The notes below the pieces were generated by a model. That model had not been told where the DNA came from. It did not search any database and saw only the letters and a program-made list of their open reading frames with translations. This document shows positions 28,805 through 44,378 of a stretch of DNA of 64,000 nucleotides, piece after piece. How positions within the stretch are numbered: position 1 is the stretch's first letter; each line of letters begins with the position of its first letter. This DNA is from Rhabditophanes sp. KR3021 (lineage: Eukaryota; Nematoda; Chromadorea; Rhabditida; Alloionematidae). The DNA is taken from positions 7,688,001 through 7,752,000 of the forward strand of contig CAUJLY010000006.1 of the NCBI GenBank assembly GCA_963281155.1, written 5' to 3'. Made by a program: the position numbers and the translations under genes.

Positions 28805-31800
28805 TATGGAATAATTTCTAAAATTATAATAAATTAGTATGATATCAAAATGGTGTTAATAAATATGGCACGCACGTAATTATAAAGTACACCGAGAAGA
28901 TAAATAAAATGACTTGCATACCACGTAAATCTTTTTGTCCATAAAATAGATTGGAAAGCAGACCAGCATTAAAGTAATAATTGGTTTGTAAGTCTTCATA
29001 AGACTAGACAGTATATGCTTTAAATGCAAGCAAACAGAGCGTATGATCAATCAGTTTAATATAAGAAAGAAAAGGGAAACAAAGCATTCCTAGGAAGTAT
29101 GGAAGTTATATTACATAAAACTTTGTTCCCCTCATGCTAATGACATTTTATTTTTAAACTCAATATATATTCAAAATAAAAGATATATTGAAATAACATA
29201 ATCAAATCACATAAGAAAGATGCTCAAAAATTACATCTAAAGATATATGAGGCGCATGGTGTTGTCGTGCCATATTATATAAGGAAACCTCTATATTTAA
29301 ATTTACAAGGATTCTATTGATACGAATATAAGAAATTAGATGTGTCGTAATGCTGTTAACAGCTAAATATTTGACGTACCATTTTTGCCTTCTTATCAAG
29401 CAATATAAATCTGGCAATATATTTTTATAGTTATATTCATTTGGAAGTAATTAAAATGTTTTTAATTGCATATTACAAAAACCAAATACAAATGGATAAA
29501 GTGGCAGTACAGTTCGAAAGTTACATTATGGGGACATAATTTCGAAAACTAATAATAATGTTCTTTGACAGTAAGTGTTTTCCGCGGAGTAAAAGGCATA
29601 GTTCAATTAAGATACTAAGCATGGGAGATTTGTTTGTCTTAAGGAAAAACTTTTTATTACATCAAAATATTATTATCATTACCAATTCATACTCCAAATC
29701 ATTGTGATGTTATTTGTAGAATGTTACATCATTTCTTTTCATTTAGGGGAAAAGTAAACATTAATGTTAAAGTGAATGTGCACGTATATTTGTGGACACA
29801 TATAAAATAAACCGCCAAATTATGTATATTGTCACAGACGAACACAAGAAATTAGATACGTAGTATTAATTGTAGGCATTACTCAATGTGAGTTTGTCTT
29901 ATATTTTTGTGATTTTGTGCACTAAACCACTTGATTCAAGCATTTTGCTTAATATAAAAACTGTTTATCCTGGTTTATTATAAAAATTCTAATAACTGTA
30001 AACAATAAATATATAGAGGAACTTTTAGAAGGCAATAATACTTAACCACTTAATGCTATGTTAAATCTAGCATGCTGATAGATTTGTAGTTGGTACACCC
30101 TTTGCCAAACACTTGAATGATGCCTACTTGTTAGCTTGATGTGTATACGCACACACGTTAATTTTAGTATTTGCATTCTGATGCTCGATAGAAGTGCAGT
30201 GATAATTTGCCATCATAAAGGTTGTGCGGCATTTCCGACAACGGTTAACATGAGTCGAGAAAATGATACTCTTTGTAAAAAGAGCGTGCTTATTTTTTAT
30301 AATATACATAAAGATTGATTCAAAGAATCGACACCAAATTCACTTTATAACTAACTATGTTCTAATGAATGTTCTTTGAAGATCACGCCAACATTTATTT
30401 CTAAAGATAAATAGTTAAAAAACAGCCATTAGTCTTTTTGATTTATAAGGCAATATTTCAATTATTAAATTGATTACCATAGTAAATGACATTTATTAAT
30501 AAATCTTTGTTTGTTAATTGGATATTTATAACAAAGTAACTATTTAGAATATTTATTAGTTGAAATAATAAATCATTCAAATATCATAACAATGGAAAGT
30601 GTTCGACTCTTTATGCCTCAAAAATAAAACAAATTGACATTGAATAACAAAAAAGGTATTAGGATAATAATATAAGACACGAGATAGACAATGGATGATT
30701 TTAAGATAATTTAAAATGGCTAGCTAATGTAAATGGTCTCTTTCAAATGTTCAAATCATAACAATGGCGAAATTTAAAAAGGATTTGAAATAAGTTATTA
30801 TTTTGTAATTTCCCCTTCATTTAGCCTAAACATAAAATGAGGATATTTGTGTTGTCAAATTTAGTTAAGTGAAAATTGCACTTTGTTCAAAATAAAAGGA
30901 CCCCAACAGCAAATTGTCATCTACTTTGCGACAAATCTTATTTTCCCCATCCATGCTTTTTTCTAATTATTTAATTCAAAAACTTGTGGATGGCTTTGTC
31001 TTTAACAATAAGGAGATAAAGCTAAAATGGTATTAAAAGCTTTATTTTTTATACACATTTTTTAGAACTAATGAACTTTACAAACGAATTTTTCATTTCC
31101 TCGTATAGTTAATCTAACATAGTGTTCAAGATAATACTGATGAGAACAGGATAATTAGAGTGCGTGTTCATTTTCAAAAAATGAAAGTAATTATCTTGAT
31201 GCAAGTCTAATTAAAGTGTTGGCTACGATACCAAATTCCTAAAATTAATTAAATATACAAATTGGGTTCTTAAGGTCTAAGGTCATTTTTGAACAAATGT
31301 GTACTTGAAGTCATTGGATCTTTATCAAAATTTTAATGGAAGTGCATAATCCTTTTGAAAAGAATATATAGATACCTAAAGATATACTTGAAATTAACAT
31401 CCAATCTTCCTTATTTACACTTGAATGCAAATAGCTGAAATAGTGTAAATAAATTACGCAAAATTTAATTAAAATTAACAGTAAAGTTTAAAATTTGTTA
31501 TTAAAAAGAAAAAGAAGCTGATAAAATCTTGGGCGTTTTGTTTATTAGCAAGGGTGTGAATGAAAATGTATAATAAAAGACTATCAAGGATTGCGTTAAC
31601 GATCAGTTTATGGTTAATTTTAAATGGATTCTGTTATTAAGTAAGTCTTTCAAAGACGTAAAAATTTACTATTTCGGATATATCAGAAAAGACACACATA
31701 TATTTTAATATAAATGGAGTATGAAACCTAAAGTATTTAAAAGTTTAAGCAATCTTAATAGCCCAAATGTCAATCTATACCCTTACAATTGTGTAAGCTT

Positions 31801-34800
31801 CAATAGAAATATCCCAAACTCTTATTTTTTTTGTTGTGAATAGTTATTTTGAATGGTGAGGAATAATGTTTAAGAAATGGAGGCAAAAATTGAACTAGAC
31901 CACTATAATTTATGTTCATATCTGAATATGCAAATAAGTAGAACCAAAAGAATCCATTAGCTTAAGAGACCTAGGTTTAATGTATATTATGAATGTTTTG
32001 GCTCATTAAGCTTGCTCTAGGACCAAATATACACTTAAAATAAATTTAGCTGTGTCAAACGACACGAAAAAATATACTTCGTAGTTCACCGTCGTAACTA
32101 AATATAACATATATCATGAACCTATCAAAAAACATAAAAGCTATTCTGATTAGTTGCGTGATTAACACCGTATTTAAGATTAATGAATTCAAATAGAAAT
32201 TTTAATTTATTACAATTATTATGTAATCATCAAAAGTATGTCTAAGTGTTACTTTTTTTATTGATTAAACTTAGAAACTTTACGGTAATAATAACAATAA
32301 TCGAAAAAACATGTAGTTAAACTTTAAGAAAATTTAAATTAAACATTCAGATTTAAGCTATTTTTTAAATACAGCTTGGCAATAACGTGCCTTGTTAATA
32401 ACACATTTTTATGTTTTCAACGTTGCAAAATTGAAGGATGCAAATTATATTGTTTTTAAATAAAAGTCAAATTATGTTCAAAATTTGTGCAATATGAATA
32501 CTTATAGTTGGGGAATGAGTTTTGATCAAGCTATGTGAAATCACACAATAACATTTCCTGATATCAACAAGTCTCGGTATTTAAAAAATACCAGCTTTCA
32601 ATCAAAAGTTTGTTGATTAATAAAAAAGAGAACATTATCAAAAGCTGACAATTTTCTTAAACACACCGGCTTTCAAATATCCTCTATGACAAAGTCACAC
32701 TAGCATTTATTACTATTTACTACAGTAAGAGGGTGCGGAAAGAAATTGGTTGATTTCTTGCCGATGCTTGCGATTAAGAAAAAAAGCACAATACAGGACA
32801 AAGGTGATTCGTATATTAAAAATTGAAAGAAGATAATACAAAAGTTCGTTACAAATTATTAAATCTTAAAGTCCCTTTATCCTCACCTCTCAACGACATA
32901 AATACAAATAATAAGCGAAGTTTTCCTCCCTACTCTGATAAGTCATCAGCAGTGGTAGCGTCGCGGTCTTCTTCCACCAACTTTATATATCATCAAAAGA
33001 ACTTGATCTTAAACAAATCGTCTTTTTTCACCAGCTACACAAAAGCTTTATGTGCGCGCTTTACTTTCTATCACCTTTGCGAGATATATCTATACAGATA
33101 AGTTTAGGTAAAGTCGAGAAGATATATTATATATCCTCGATTTTATGATAATATATAATGCTGACATTCATATATTTGATATACTTTGAATACACTCTCA
33201 TACTACAGAAATATTTATCCAAAAAAAGGACCTTTTGCAATTTGGTTGAAGGAAAGTTAATGTAGCAGACTATATACTTTCACTTAAAGTGTCTTCCCGC
33301 GTACAATTAAAAACTATCAGTATACTTTCATCTATCTTCACTTATTTTGAGAAAACTTACTGAGAACCGATTCTTTATAGTTAGGTTGAATGCTTAATGT
33401 TGTATGATTGTACATATATTGTATGATTATATCTATAGTATGATAGGTTAATTAATGAGGAACTTTAAATTTATTCATAAATAATAGATGGTTAATGTTG
33501 TGGAGTATCTAATAATGAATTCTACGGCTTCCATGATGTCATAATAATTTAAAATACCAGAACGAATTATTAAAATAGCGTTCAAAAGAAGTAAAACAAT
33601 GGATTGTAACATTAAATAAATAGAAAAGATAATTGTTATACAAAACATTTGACTATTCTCGAAACTATCTTTTCTAAATTGGTAACATTTAAAATAGAAA
33701 AATTTAGTTTAAAATTGTTGCATGTAATTGAAAAGATTGTCTATATTAAAGTGAAAAAACAACTGATAATCCAAGGAATTGGAGAGACCATGGGATATAA
33801 GTACAAGCTTTTATCATCTACGAGATCATCCCATCATTGAAAAAGATAGTTATATATAAATTTAATTATGTTATTCAATCTCAAATTAGGAGATGTTTAT
33901 GCGTTGTCAAAAAATATGTTATAGACAAAAAATAAGTTCTTACAAATACATACAACTCCATGTACATAAATATTTTTTATATGTTATGACATCTTGGAAA
34001 TCTTAGACTAGTAACAAAGTTAAAATAAATATTATATTTAAGCGTTTTTGTATAATTATAGTTAATAATACTCAAGCTTGTCAACAGAAACATTATTCTC
34101 AACCAATCAGTTCCATTTAAAGACAGGAAACTTCAAGCAAAAGTCAATTAAGAAAGTTAGATGACTGTTTCTTTAAGGGTGGTTAATAAGCTTGATAATA
34201 AGTGGAGGCATGTTTACATAAATAGTGTATGTGAAAGAACATAAAATTACAAGAAAATATAAATAATTATATCTTCGTTTAGTTTGAACTGCTAATTGAT
34301 TAATTAAAAAATAAGGCGTTTTTGTGAGCTATCACAAATAAAAAAAGTTCTGATATATTCTAATTGCGGAAGTATACTAAATGTTCTAGGAAATAAATTG
34401 TTTAAAATGATTTGAGTCTAAATTAAAATTACGTATATTAAGTGGTGTTGGCCAAATAATTATAAATATTTTTCAACTACATATTATAACATATAATTTT
34501 TTTTAAAGAAGATTGCTAAAGTTAATAATAAGAAAAAAATTGAATATCCCACAGTAAGATTTGTACAGGAATAAGATGTATGTGGCTAAGCAACTTTTTA
34601 TTAACAATGTTAACTAAAGTATAAATAAATTTTCAAAGATATATCAAGTATAATTATTTGAGCACACAGATGAGTATATAAATTTTCAAGGATCTAGTCG
34701 GATATTGAAGTGATGCTATCAACACATTTTCAAATTATTACAGAAAGTGCTAAGTCTGTCACTTTTAAACATTGATCTATCACTAATTTTGTGGTATTTA

Positions 34801-37485
34801 TATTAGACCACTTATTTGTATAAGTATGGACATTTATCAAAAATAAATTATATAATGATAACAATTAGCTAAATTAACTTATTGCTTACAAATCTTTTAA
34901 ATTAACTGTCTCAAATTATATGCAATAAACTGTAATTGATACGCTAAACAAAATAAGAGTTTATCAAGTATAAATAAAGAGTTAATAAATCATATTTTCA
35001 AATGATACTTTCTGATAAATATTTATGCTGAAGAGCTTGTAAACAAAGAAATGAATCCCCATTAATGACACAATTAACCAAAAAAGTTGTTTCTATCATT
35101 ATTTATTTAAAAATTATATTATCTAAAAACAGTATGTTCCAAATTGAGTCTGGTATGCTTCAGTGACGGATATATTTATATGCATATAGTTATACATCTT
35201 TTGAATACTAAAACAAATGGATGTTATGATTGAACCCAAATAATAAATGAAAATGTCAATACTTATGTGGAAAACAAAGAATCTTTTTTCGTTCGAAATA
35301 TTATTTGTAGTTAATTGTTTTTCTAAAAATTTACCCTACTTTAGAAAATAGCTTTACTTATTTAAAGTTAGCGGGAAATGTGCGTGGCAAAGATTAATTT
35401 TGAGCAAAACAAATATTAATAAATTTTCCTAAACCTTACATGCTAATAAATATAATTGCAATCTTTTATCTCTCAAAATAGTTTTCTGATGATATTGTTA
35501 TTGCCTCAAAATGGGAAGAAAAATAATACTGGCTTGGATAATTATTCTAAACTTGATTACAAGCTGATCAAATTATCATCGATTACAACAATTAATATTT
35601 TGTTCAATAGGGATCTAGATAATTTAAATAACATATACCAGACGACAAATGGCAACATCACAATATCATTAAAAATTAATTGAAGCACACACTTTGAATA
35701 TAGAAACCAAAGTCTTTTATCAACTGCATTAATATTTAGGGATTTATGTAAATCCTTGGGTCCAAATAATTTATATAGTTTTATGCTAAAGTTACTATTT
35801 TTGTCCATTAAAATGTTGTATCTAGTAAGTAATGTGATTTGTGTAGCAGGAAAAAAATATTGCGTATCATTTGATGAAATACGATATTTAAGACAAAGTT
35901 CTTCTACTAATGTCCTAACTAATTGGAAAGTCATATATGGCCAAATTTGTAATTATTGCTCTAACGGCTTTATCCTTTATCAAAGAGTCCTGATTAAACG
36001 AAAGGAGCAACATAAAATCAAAGTTAAAAGGGATACTTGAATACTAAGTATAGGACATACATTTTAAGATCCACCATTTAATTAAAGCCGACCAGACAAA
36101 ATAAACATAAGTGTGTTTTGAGGATGTATTTTATAAAGTATATTTCTTTTGAAATGACGTATGTGCTTCGATTCAATGTAATAAAAGTCGTTTACCTCGA
36201 AAAAAATGAGCTTACAAAGTGCCAAGATTGGTAATAACAAAAGATGAGATGTATAAATAAAAAATAGCCTAAAAATGATGATTGCCTTAGAAAGGTCGTA
36301 ATTAAATGTTATATGGTCCAAAAAGATATATATGTCTATGGCAATACGGTCGCTGTATTAAGCTCATAAAATATTTTAAATCTTTAATGGCATAAATTAT
36401 AAATACATTTAAACATAAATCAACCATATGGCTCTATTTTAATCAAAAGTTCAAGTTATAAGTGAATAGTTAAGACGCATGCTTGCTTATAAGTGATTAA
36501 ATTTAACGAAACATTATAAAAAGACTTTAGCAAAGGCTCAAAATCAAAATCAAAATTTAATAGTATACATATGAGGAATTAGTATGCCGTCGGAAGTGTG
36601 GTGAATTAATTTTATTAAAGTGTCATAGTTGGCTTTTAAAAGGCAATCTGTGTATTTTTCTAGTGATTATGTTGGCATGGTTCTAAAATTATATGCCTTT
36701 TATACCACCAGAGCATCAAATGAAAATAGCCATTACAACAGTTATTTCCTGAATGCGTATTAACGATGCTTGATTAAGTGTATGTCCAGTTTGTCCTTCC
36801 AATATTCTGACAGATGTTTTGTTGTAAGTGATTTACAACATACTATTAGGCTCGCCTACGTTTTTGTAAATGGATAAGAATGATACGATTCTAATTATAG
36901 TAGTGCACATGATTTTTTATAAAATACTTCCAATTTTTGAGGAAATAATGCGTGAAAGCTTTTTTATTGAATAAAATTTAATGAAGCAATATGCTATGAA
37001 CTTTTCTTTTAATTCTTCAATTAAGTTTTAAACATAGTATATTTTTTTTGATTAATTATTCTCAAAATATTTCTGATGATCAACTTTAAACTAACAAATT
37101 GTTTATACAGTTTTTATAAAACTCTTCCAAGTTTCAAAGTGTGTTTTATCTAAACATGGGGACCTTGATTTTTTAAATTATTGAAATAAAGCTTTTCTTG
37201 TTGTATACTATTTATAAAGCAACTTAACTCCATACTTGTGATCATAGGATTATTCTCAAAGCAATACTTTCCCAAAAATATTATCTTGTTTACCCAAATA
37301 TATAAGGAATAAAAATGTGGATTTGCCGTACGTTGATAATAATTTGATTAGCATAATACATAAATGCAATCGTGTATATGTATTATAAACAAATTTTAGT
37401 GAATTTATAATTTATTAAAATTAGTTTAAAACAGCCTTTTTACTACATATGTATTAACTTGATAAAATAAAAAGATATAAAACAA
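28805..37485. other. Long region without recognisable genes
   Basis: About 8.7 kb upstream of RBFOX and downstream of a GPCR gene. Open frames are short and unrecognised. The frame at 32823-33101 sits in a patch less AT-biased than its surroundings but matches no family. An imperfect palindrome (CGAG...ATATATTATATAT...CTCG) lies at about 33114-33141. The right-hand part of 28805 onward may hold 5' exons or regulatory DNA of RBFOX; nothing specific is visible. Confidence 0.45.
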
Positions 37486-39059
37486 TTACAAATAAATAGT
37501 CTCCACACCTCGTTCATCTTTAATGGACTCATTTTGAATTCGGACTAATAATTCCGTAGCTTTTTCCTCTCCATTAATTTCAAGAACATCTGTATTTAGA
37601 CTGACCATTGACGCTGGCATCAATAGCTTAGTATATGTTCCTTCGGTTGTGTTAGAACTGGATGTGTTGAATAACTTTGATCGTCCGCTGCTATTATTTA
37701 CGATAACGTTCTTTTGACTCTTTGAACAGAACAATGATTTAAAAGCTTGTCGGAAGGCAGATGACATAAAACAATAAATGCCAAAGTTGATAGGATATGT
37801 AATCTAAAAAACCTTTAGCATAAGTTTGTTAATTTAAACCTACCAAAAGAAGCATATTATTTGCCATCATAAAGATAATTCGGCTGTCTCCATTCATCAA
37901 ATTTAATTCGATTTCAAATGTATTGCAAAAACACATAATCCCCATGAATATGGCTTGTGGCAGATTTACTATCAAAAATATGCTTGAAATAATAACCAAC
38001 ATCATCGAAGTAGAATTGCTATCTCTTTGCTTTTCTGCTTCACGAGCTCTTTTTTCCTTCAACAACCTTTGTTTTCTTTTTTCAGCCTTCCTAATTCCTC
38101 TTATCAAGCTAAAGTTTAGAAATGTCAAGAGGATGCTTGGAACCAGTATGAAAAATATGACTCTGGTCCAGAAATATAAGTTAAAGTAAACAGTTGGTCC
38201 AACTACATTTACAAAAACAGTATATTCACTCATACATGATCTCAATTTTATTATTTTTCCTGAAGCTGAAAGCAACCATCCATCATATAAAGTAATTGTG
38301 CTATCTACAAATTTTGGTAACCCGCAAACAAGCGAAATTAATACTATTACTACTGAACACAATCTGACGTTTTTTACTGAACATAATTGTCTTGATTGAA
38401 TTGGATACTCTATTGATATATACCTAAAAAGATGTAAGTATAAAACTTATCCAAATCCTTTTACCTTTGACCAGCTAGTAAAACAGTTAACCACATTGCA
38501 CTATTATGAAAAAAAGGTGGCAAAGCATCCATTGAATATTTGTACATATTACACCACCATAATTGAGTTTCATCCAAGTGTTCATTGAATCTAAATATAC
38601 ACATAATAAACTTAATGACTTAACTTTTGGTGTATTTCTTACCTCAAAGTATAAAAGAAAAAAGTCCAAGGCAATGGAACTAACCCAACGCATAAATCAA
38701 ATATAGCCATATATCTCAATACAACATTTGTTGGCGTGATCATATGCTTTTGGGATAAAATAAGTGCTATGAAAACATTTGCGACAACAACAATAAAAAT
38801 TAAGAAAGGGAATATCTGAAGAGAAGTCAATTAAAAAGAGCAACAACAACTTCAAACCTACAGATCCATAAACAATTGCTTCTAATTTATGCTCCAATGA
38901 TAGAGGCATCCTTATGAAATTTTCGGAGCATTCTTTACTACATATATCTAAAAACTGGCCACCTTTTAATGAAAAACACTTATTTGCTTCTTCTAAAAAT
39001 TGACTCTCATTATAATTGAAACATTCAGGCCAATTGTATATTGATGCATTTAACTTCAT
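37486..39059 (-). CDS. Class A peptide GPCR, sex-peptide/myosuppressin-receptor-like
   Basis: Five exons: 39059-38862, 38815-38643, 38590-38465, 38423-37844 and 37803-37486, giving 464 aa; all junctions are GT/AG and in frame. Seven hydrophobic segments are visible. Family-like features are the first-loop KHMITPTNVVLRYMAIFDL (TM1-TM2), TM3 HNSAMWLTVLLAGQRYISIEYP with QRY in place of DRY, TM3 and second-loop cysteines (WWC, LRSC), and a last segment ITYPINFGIYCF in place of NPxxY. This fits the sex-peptide receptor, DMSR and FMRFamide-receptor-like group, which couples extracellular neuropeptides to G proteins. The N-terminus carries N-glycosylation motifs and several cysteines. An AG acceptor-like site lies only 2 nt before the ATG. 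The assignment inside the group and the ligand are uncertain. Confidence 0.9.
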
Positions 39060-42000
39060 TTCTGATTTAGATAGTTCTAAAAGATATTGTAATTAGCATA
39101 ACAGATAAATACGTTTCTATTGTCTTAAAGATAATAAATGTAGCTCGAGTATGTTTTGGGTGTATATACTATTAAAAAAGTCAAACTAAAAATTCTTCCA
39201 TAAAATTTAAACATAAGTGTTTATCATTCCATCATTTGTGTAATATTTCCACAACATTGAACTTCATATTTCATTGTTAATGACAAAAGGCAAACAAAAA
39301 AGCATACAGTTATAAGGTTGGTTTTGGCGCGTGGACTCCAAATATATAAAGATAGTTTAAGTTAGAGATAAGCACTTCGCTTTAGCATCCTCAATACTAA
39401 ATATTAAACAAAACTTGTAAGTAAAAGTTTTAAGATTTAAGATTGGGGAAAAATAGAGTAAAAAATGTATAGCCTAGGGACTTTTTTCAGGGATGCTACA
39501 TAATGGCAACATTTATAAAATAGTTAGCATTTTTTAATTTAAACAAACGTATGCATAAAGTATCATGTAATGTATTCAGAACCAAAAACAATAAAATTCA
39601 GCATACATTATATATTTTAAAGAAAACAAAATACATGCGGGTTATTAAACCAATTAAAGTGCGTCAAATATTTTTCCCAAATACAATCATCTTAAAATAA
39701 TATGCTTGATGGGTACCAAATTAAAGCTTTTGCCTTTTCCTTCTTTTAATCTGCTCATCTCATCTTTTTTAGCAAAAAATTATGCTTCAAACATATGTTG
39801 ATGTTTGTATGGGTATTTGTATGAGAATTAAAGTTAATTGAGTGAGTTCTCATTAAATAACAAATTTGAAACCTACAAACATCAAACGATAACATCTTTA
39901 AATAGGTTCAACATGCATAAATATATTAAACACAATAAATACATATGATGAGATGTATGCAAATATGTAGGAGTATACGTGTATCAACCAATTTTACCCA
40001 TTATAACTTAGCCTTAAGTAATAAATACTCTTTAGGAGTAAGTATCTTGACGCTATCAGCTTAATATACTTTTTGATAATAATTTCGAAAGACATCAAAA
40101 ATTTGATACAAAAATCTACTTATCCTTGTGTAATTCTGTTTGAACCAATCAAAGTAATGTTGTTTCGTAAACTTGGTGATGTTTGAAGATTATAAAGGTC
40201 AATTTAAATGATTAATCACAGTTTTTGTATCTAAAATAGATGAATCTTCAATCATTCCCCTAAAGATAGTTGGTTAAAAATAATAGATACTTAACTTACC
40301 CCCAAATAATATACTTTGATGAAGCGAAGCTTGTAAATGTCATATAAATATGTTGTTAAAAATAGATAAACTTAAAAAAAGCCGTTTTAAACAGTAATCT
40401 CTTTCAAAAAATTGAACCATTTATCAGTGGCGGTATATGTACATCATAGCTGTTCTGGAGAATTTATTATAAAATTGAGGCCAGAACAAACAATCCTAAC
40501 TATCTACAATTTAAGACAAACCCGGTGCCTTGGAAATAAATTATTTTGATGGATTGCATGAGCTGAAGAAGATAATAATATTGGTAGCAATCAAAGCTCG
40601 GAATAGCTTCATTTATCTTAGCAAACAGTGGAACACAGCACATAATGTAATGTTTTGTTAAAAGGATGTAACACCTTAGATAAAAGAATGACTGGTTAAT
40701 AACTTTCACTTCTAAAGCCATTAAATGAAGAATAAGAGAATGCAAAATAATCTGCCCTTAAATCGGTAATAATCGCAAATGCAACTAAAATCTTTTCAAA
40801 CCTTGTAAAATGTTCATAACAAGGAAATATTACTGAACAATAAGTTTTAGAATTAGTACATGTTTTTATTTAATATCGTAAACTTCTTGACCAATAATTT
40901 GAAGCCTCCAAAATTTAGATACGAACTATAAATCTTGTAACGCCGTCTAAAAATAATACGTAAAGTTATAATTTAATAAAACGGTGTTTCTTGCCAATTT
41001 AAATTACTACAATTTTCTACAAATGAATTCCCTCAAGAATGACATGACATGTCTTTAGGGAAATTAATAATAATTAAATATTTATACAAACGAAACCTGT
41101 AAAGTGAGATAAACAGTTTTACAGTTTAGGGCAATAGTCTTAGGATAGTTTAAAAATTAGTCCTATGTAAATCTTCTCCACCAAAATTAACGCCAAACAG
41201 ATATATCTAAGCTCAGTTTCTAGCAAAAAAGTAAAGATAAATTTACTTTTCCGAAGATTGCTCTCCAAAGTGATTGCTCTTTTATAGAACAGCATATCTA
41301 TATAGCTAGCATAAATATCTATGTATACATGTGTGATAAATAAATAATACCCGAAAAGAATTACCAGTAGGCATAAATAAAAATTACTTTTCACTTCAAT
41401 TGTGACATTAATATATTTTAAAAAGAAGTATGAAGAAAAGACTTGTAGATTAAGTGTATTCAAATATATAAACCATTTAAGTAATATGAAATTAGAATAT
41501 TAAAGTGTTATCTTCACATATCCTTCAGTTTAAATGCAAAAATCAAAAATGTACGCTTTTTCAATTATGACAAATCCATGTATAATGAATTTTTAGGTAA
41601 CAGTTTATTTTTACAACTTTACCATAACCCTCACATTCTCTTTTTAATCTAATAATTATTAATGATACGTGTAAACTTCAATTCATACTCACCTACATAT
41701 TTACAACAAACTAAAATGTATTGCAGGAAATGCCTTGCAATTAATTAACCATCAAAACAAAACTGATGTGTTTATTACATTATAACAAGAAATTTGATAT
41801 TAACAACTGCTCATCAAGTTGAATATATGACCATGTTCAAAAGGGATTCAAAATAATTTTTCCGTTTTCTTGGCATCACCAAGCAATAATGGACAAATAT
41901 ATGTGCATATCTATAGATAAGTATTAATTTCGTGTCTTAATTTACAGGATAAAACAAATTACTTCAGCTTCCTTTGATGTTAACAATCAAAGACTCACGA

Positions 42001-44378
42001 TATATGTCGACATGGATATTTTATTACTACTTCAAACCACTAATAACATTTCTAGATTAGCATTATGTTTCAATTTAAAATTTGGAAGCAATGCAACAAT
42101 CTGAAAAGTTGTAACAAGTACCAAATAAATTTTTTGAAAGAATGAATTCCAACAATAAAGTTGAATAATTTTAGCAAGTTCGAACATTTTAAAAAGGTAT
42201 TTAAAATAATCAAAGCCAAATTTATGCTCCGCTATAAAATATACATCATTCAAATAATCTACATAAAATACATTTAGCTTAAAACTTCTTTAGAAAAAAT
42301 TTCTAAACATTCTAAAAGTAGCATAGATATTCATATATCTCCCTTTTCATCTTGTTATCATATTATAATAAAACTCCATCTTTTTTAATAAAACATCTTG
42401 GGAAAGATAACTGGCAAAAAAGTTTTTAGTTATGATAGAAGTTGACAAGCAAGCATAATTTGAAAAGTAAATTATACTTTTAGGTTTGTAATACAAGATA
42501 AGGTTTGAATATTTTTGCAAAACGTAACCTTTTGGTGGTGAAATAGGAATAATACTGCTACTTCAATTGTTTCGAAAATAGATAATACCTAAATTGTCTT
42601 TTTTATAAGAATGCAAATGATTTGACATGGCAATAAGACTATTATTGTCAAAAATATTTTTATTTATAAACAATCATATACCCGCAAATTATCTGCTAAA
42701 AAATGTTTGCAACAATAGATAAAGCGGAACACTTTGATTATCTCAAACACATCAAGAATCGAAAAATTACATTTTAAATTAAATGTTTATTAATTTTAAT
42801 ACAAATTGCAACATAACAAAATATTGAAAAATAGATCAATGGAGTTTTATTGCTTTTAATTGGGAAAAATAACTATAAACACTTTCTAGTCAATGACAAT
42901 TCCTCAATTTTGTACTGAAGAGTAACTTTTAACATTTAATAATTAAATATTCTTTTTAATATGAGTTTCTCTATCCTTTGTCACCAATTTTAATCATTTT
43001 TATACTGCCTATAATGAAATTATTTAACAAAAAGTCATTTAATAAATTGTGTATCTTACCAAATATGTGAGAACCAATACTAACAAGAATTCAGTCAATT
43101 GGTCATTTTCAAGAACTATCAATGATTTCTTTTTCATACTTCTTTATCAGAATAATTAAGCACCCGTCAAGGACAAAAAAATGTGATGCATATTGAGAGC
43201 GTCGAATTTTTAATATAAGTTGGCTTCATATAAGTGGTTATTAAACCTCAAAGGCGAACAACTTCCATTTATTAACTTCAACTTAATATATTCAATATTT
43301 AATTGCCTGCGTTTTTTTCTGGAAATTATGAATCATTTATGAATCCAAATCTTTATATTCATGTCTTGTCCATTTTATTAAACTGATTTTTGTTGGTGGA
43401 TATTCATTAAAAATTAATATACATTACATATTTATTCACTTTGGATTAAAAGTTAATTGAATTTTCATAAAAAAAGTTCCAACAAATTCTATTAATAATT
43501 AGTCTTTTTTATCTCCACATGTTTTTCGACTTGTTTTTAAAACAAAACCCCATAACTTTATTACAATCTCCCTACTAATGACGCACCGAATTTGAATGAC
43601 TAAGTTTTTTCCGAAACCGTCTACTTTTAAATCCCTTGCCAAGTACATAATGAAGTAGCAAATTGAAAACTAATATTTTGAATTGACTCACACATTAAAC
43701 GTGTCTCATACTTATAAATAATACACGTGCTCACATAATGTCAAATCAAAAAATGAATAATATTATCAGTTCAAATTGAAAGCAATATTAATAAAAGGTT
43801 GTTTTTTAATATAGTCTAATGTATGCAACTTTTTGTGTTAAATACACTTTCATGTAAATATCACGCTTACATCCACCAATGTGACTTTTCCAAAGAAGTC
43901 TGTTAATGTGTAAACATGCGTCCTAATCAAATGTAATTTATTTTTAATATGGAGCATATCATCTTTTTCATTATTTTATTAAAAATACAACCGAAAGAAG
44001 GATAAGCCAGATAATAACAAGAAAATTTTATTGAGAACAGTAATATATTTATGTGGGAAACATATGGATAAAGATGTCAATTGTAATCTATGTTTGTCAA
44101 TGTGTGTTGAAACTATAAAAAACATTTCTTCAGTTGCTCTAAATTAAGTTAATACATATCAAATGTAAATATAAAATATATAAGCATATAATGGATATAA
44201 AAAATGATAATGAAAAATAATATACGATTGGACTATCAAATATTTTTTGTACTTTGCAGATAAAATATTTGTATTTCATTCGGCTAATGCATTTTACACT
44301 TCTTACATAACGTGCATGATAAGAGTATAATGAAATATTAACTTCATTTTGTTGCCACGCTATTCAATTTCCCTTCAT
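39060..44378. other. Intergenic region between two GPCR genes
   Basis: About 5.3 kb, AT-rich. Open frames at 40500-40745, 41140-41463 and 42032-42253 are short and hydrophobic or AT-composition-driven, with no recognised motif. No RNA gene, mobile element or clear tandem repeat was found. Confidence 0.45.

Noticed and set aside
32823..33101. 92-residue plus-strand open frame in a less AT-biased patch
   Set aside because: No family motif, signal peptide or convincing splice partners; serine-rich composition alone is not evidence of a gene.
33114..33141. Imperfect AT-rich palindrome, considered as a small-RNA hairpin
   Set aside because: Arms are too short and low in complexity for a credible microRNA precursor by eye.
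35557..36040. Overlapping open frames on both strands of 125 and 94 residues
   Set aside because: Opposite-strand overlap with AT-driven composition and no recognisable domain; probably chance.
41140..41463. 107-residue hydrophobic minus-strand open frame between the GPCR genes
   Set aside because: Hydrophobicity comes from AT-rich codons (Phe, Leu, Ile, Tyr); no GPCR or other motif, and no supporting neighbours.
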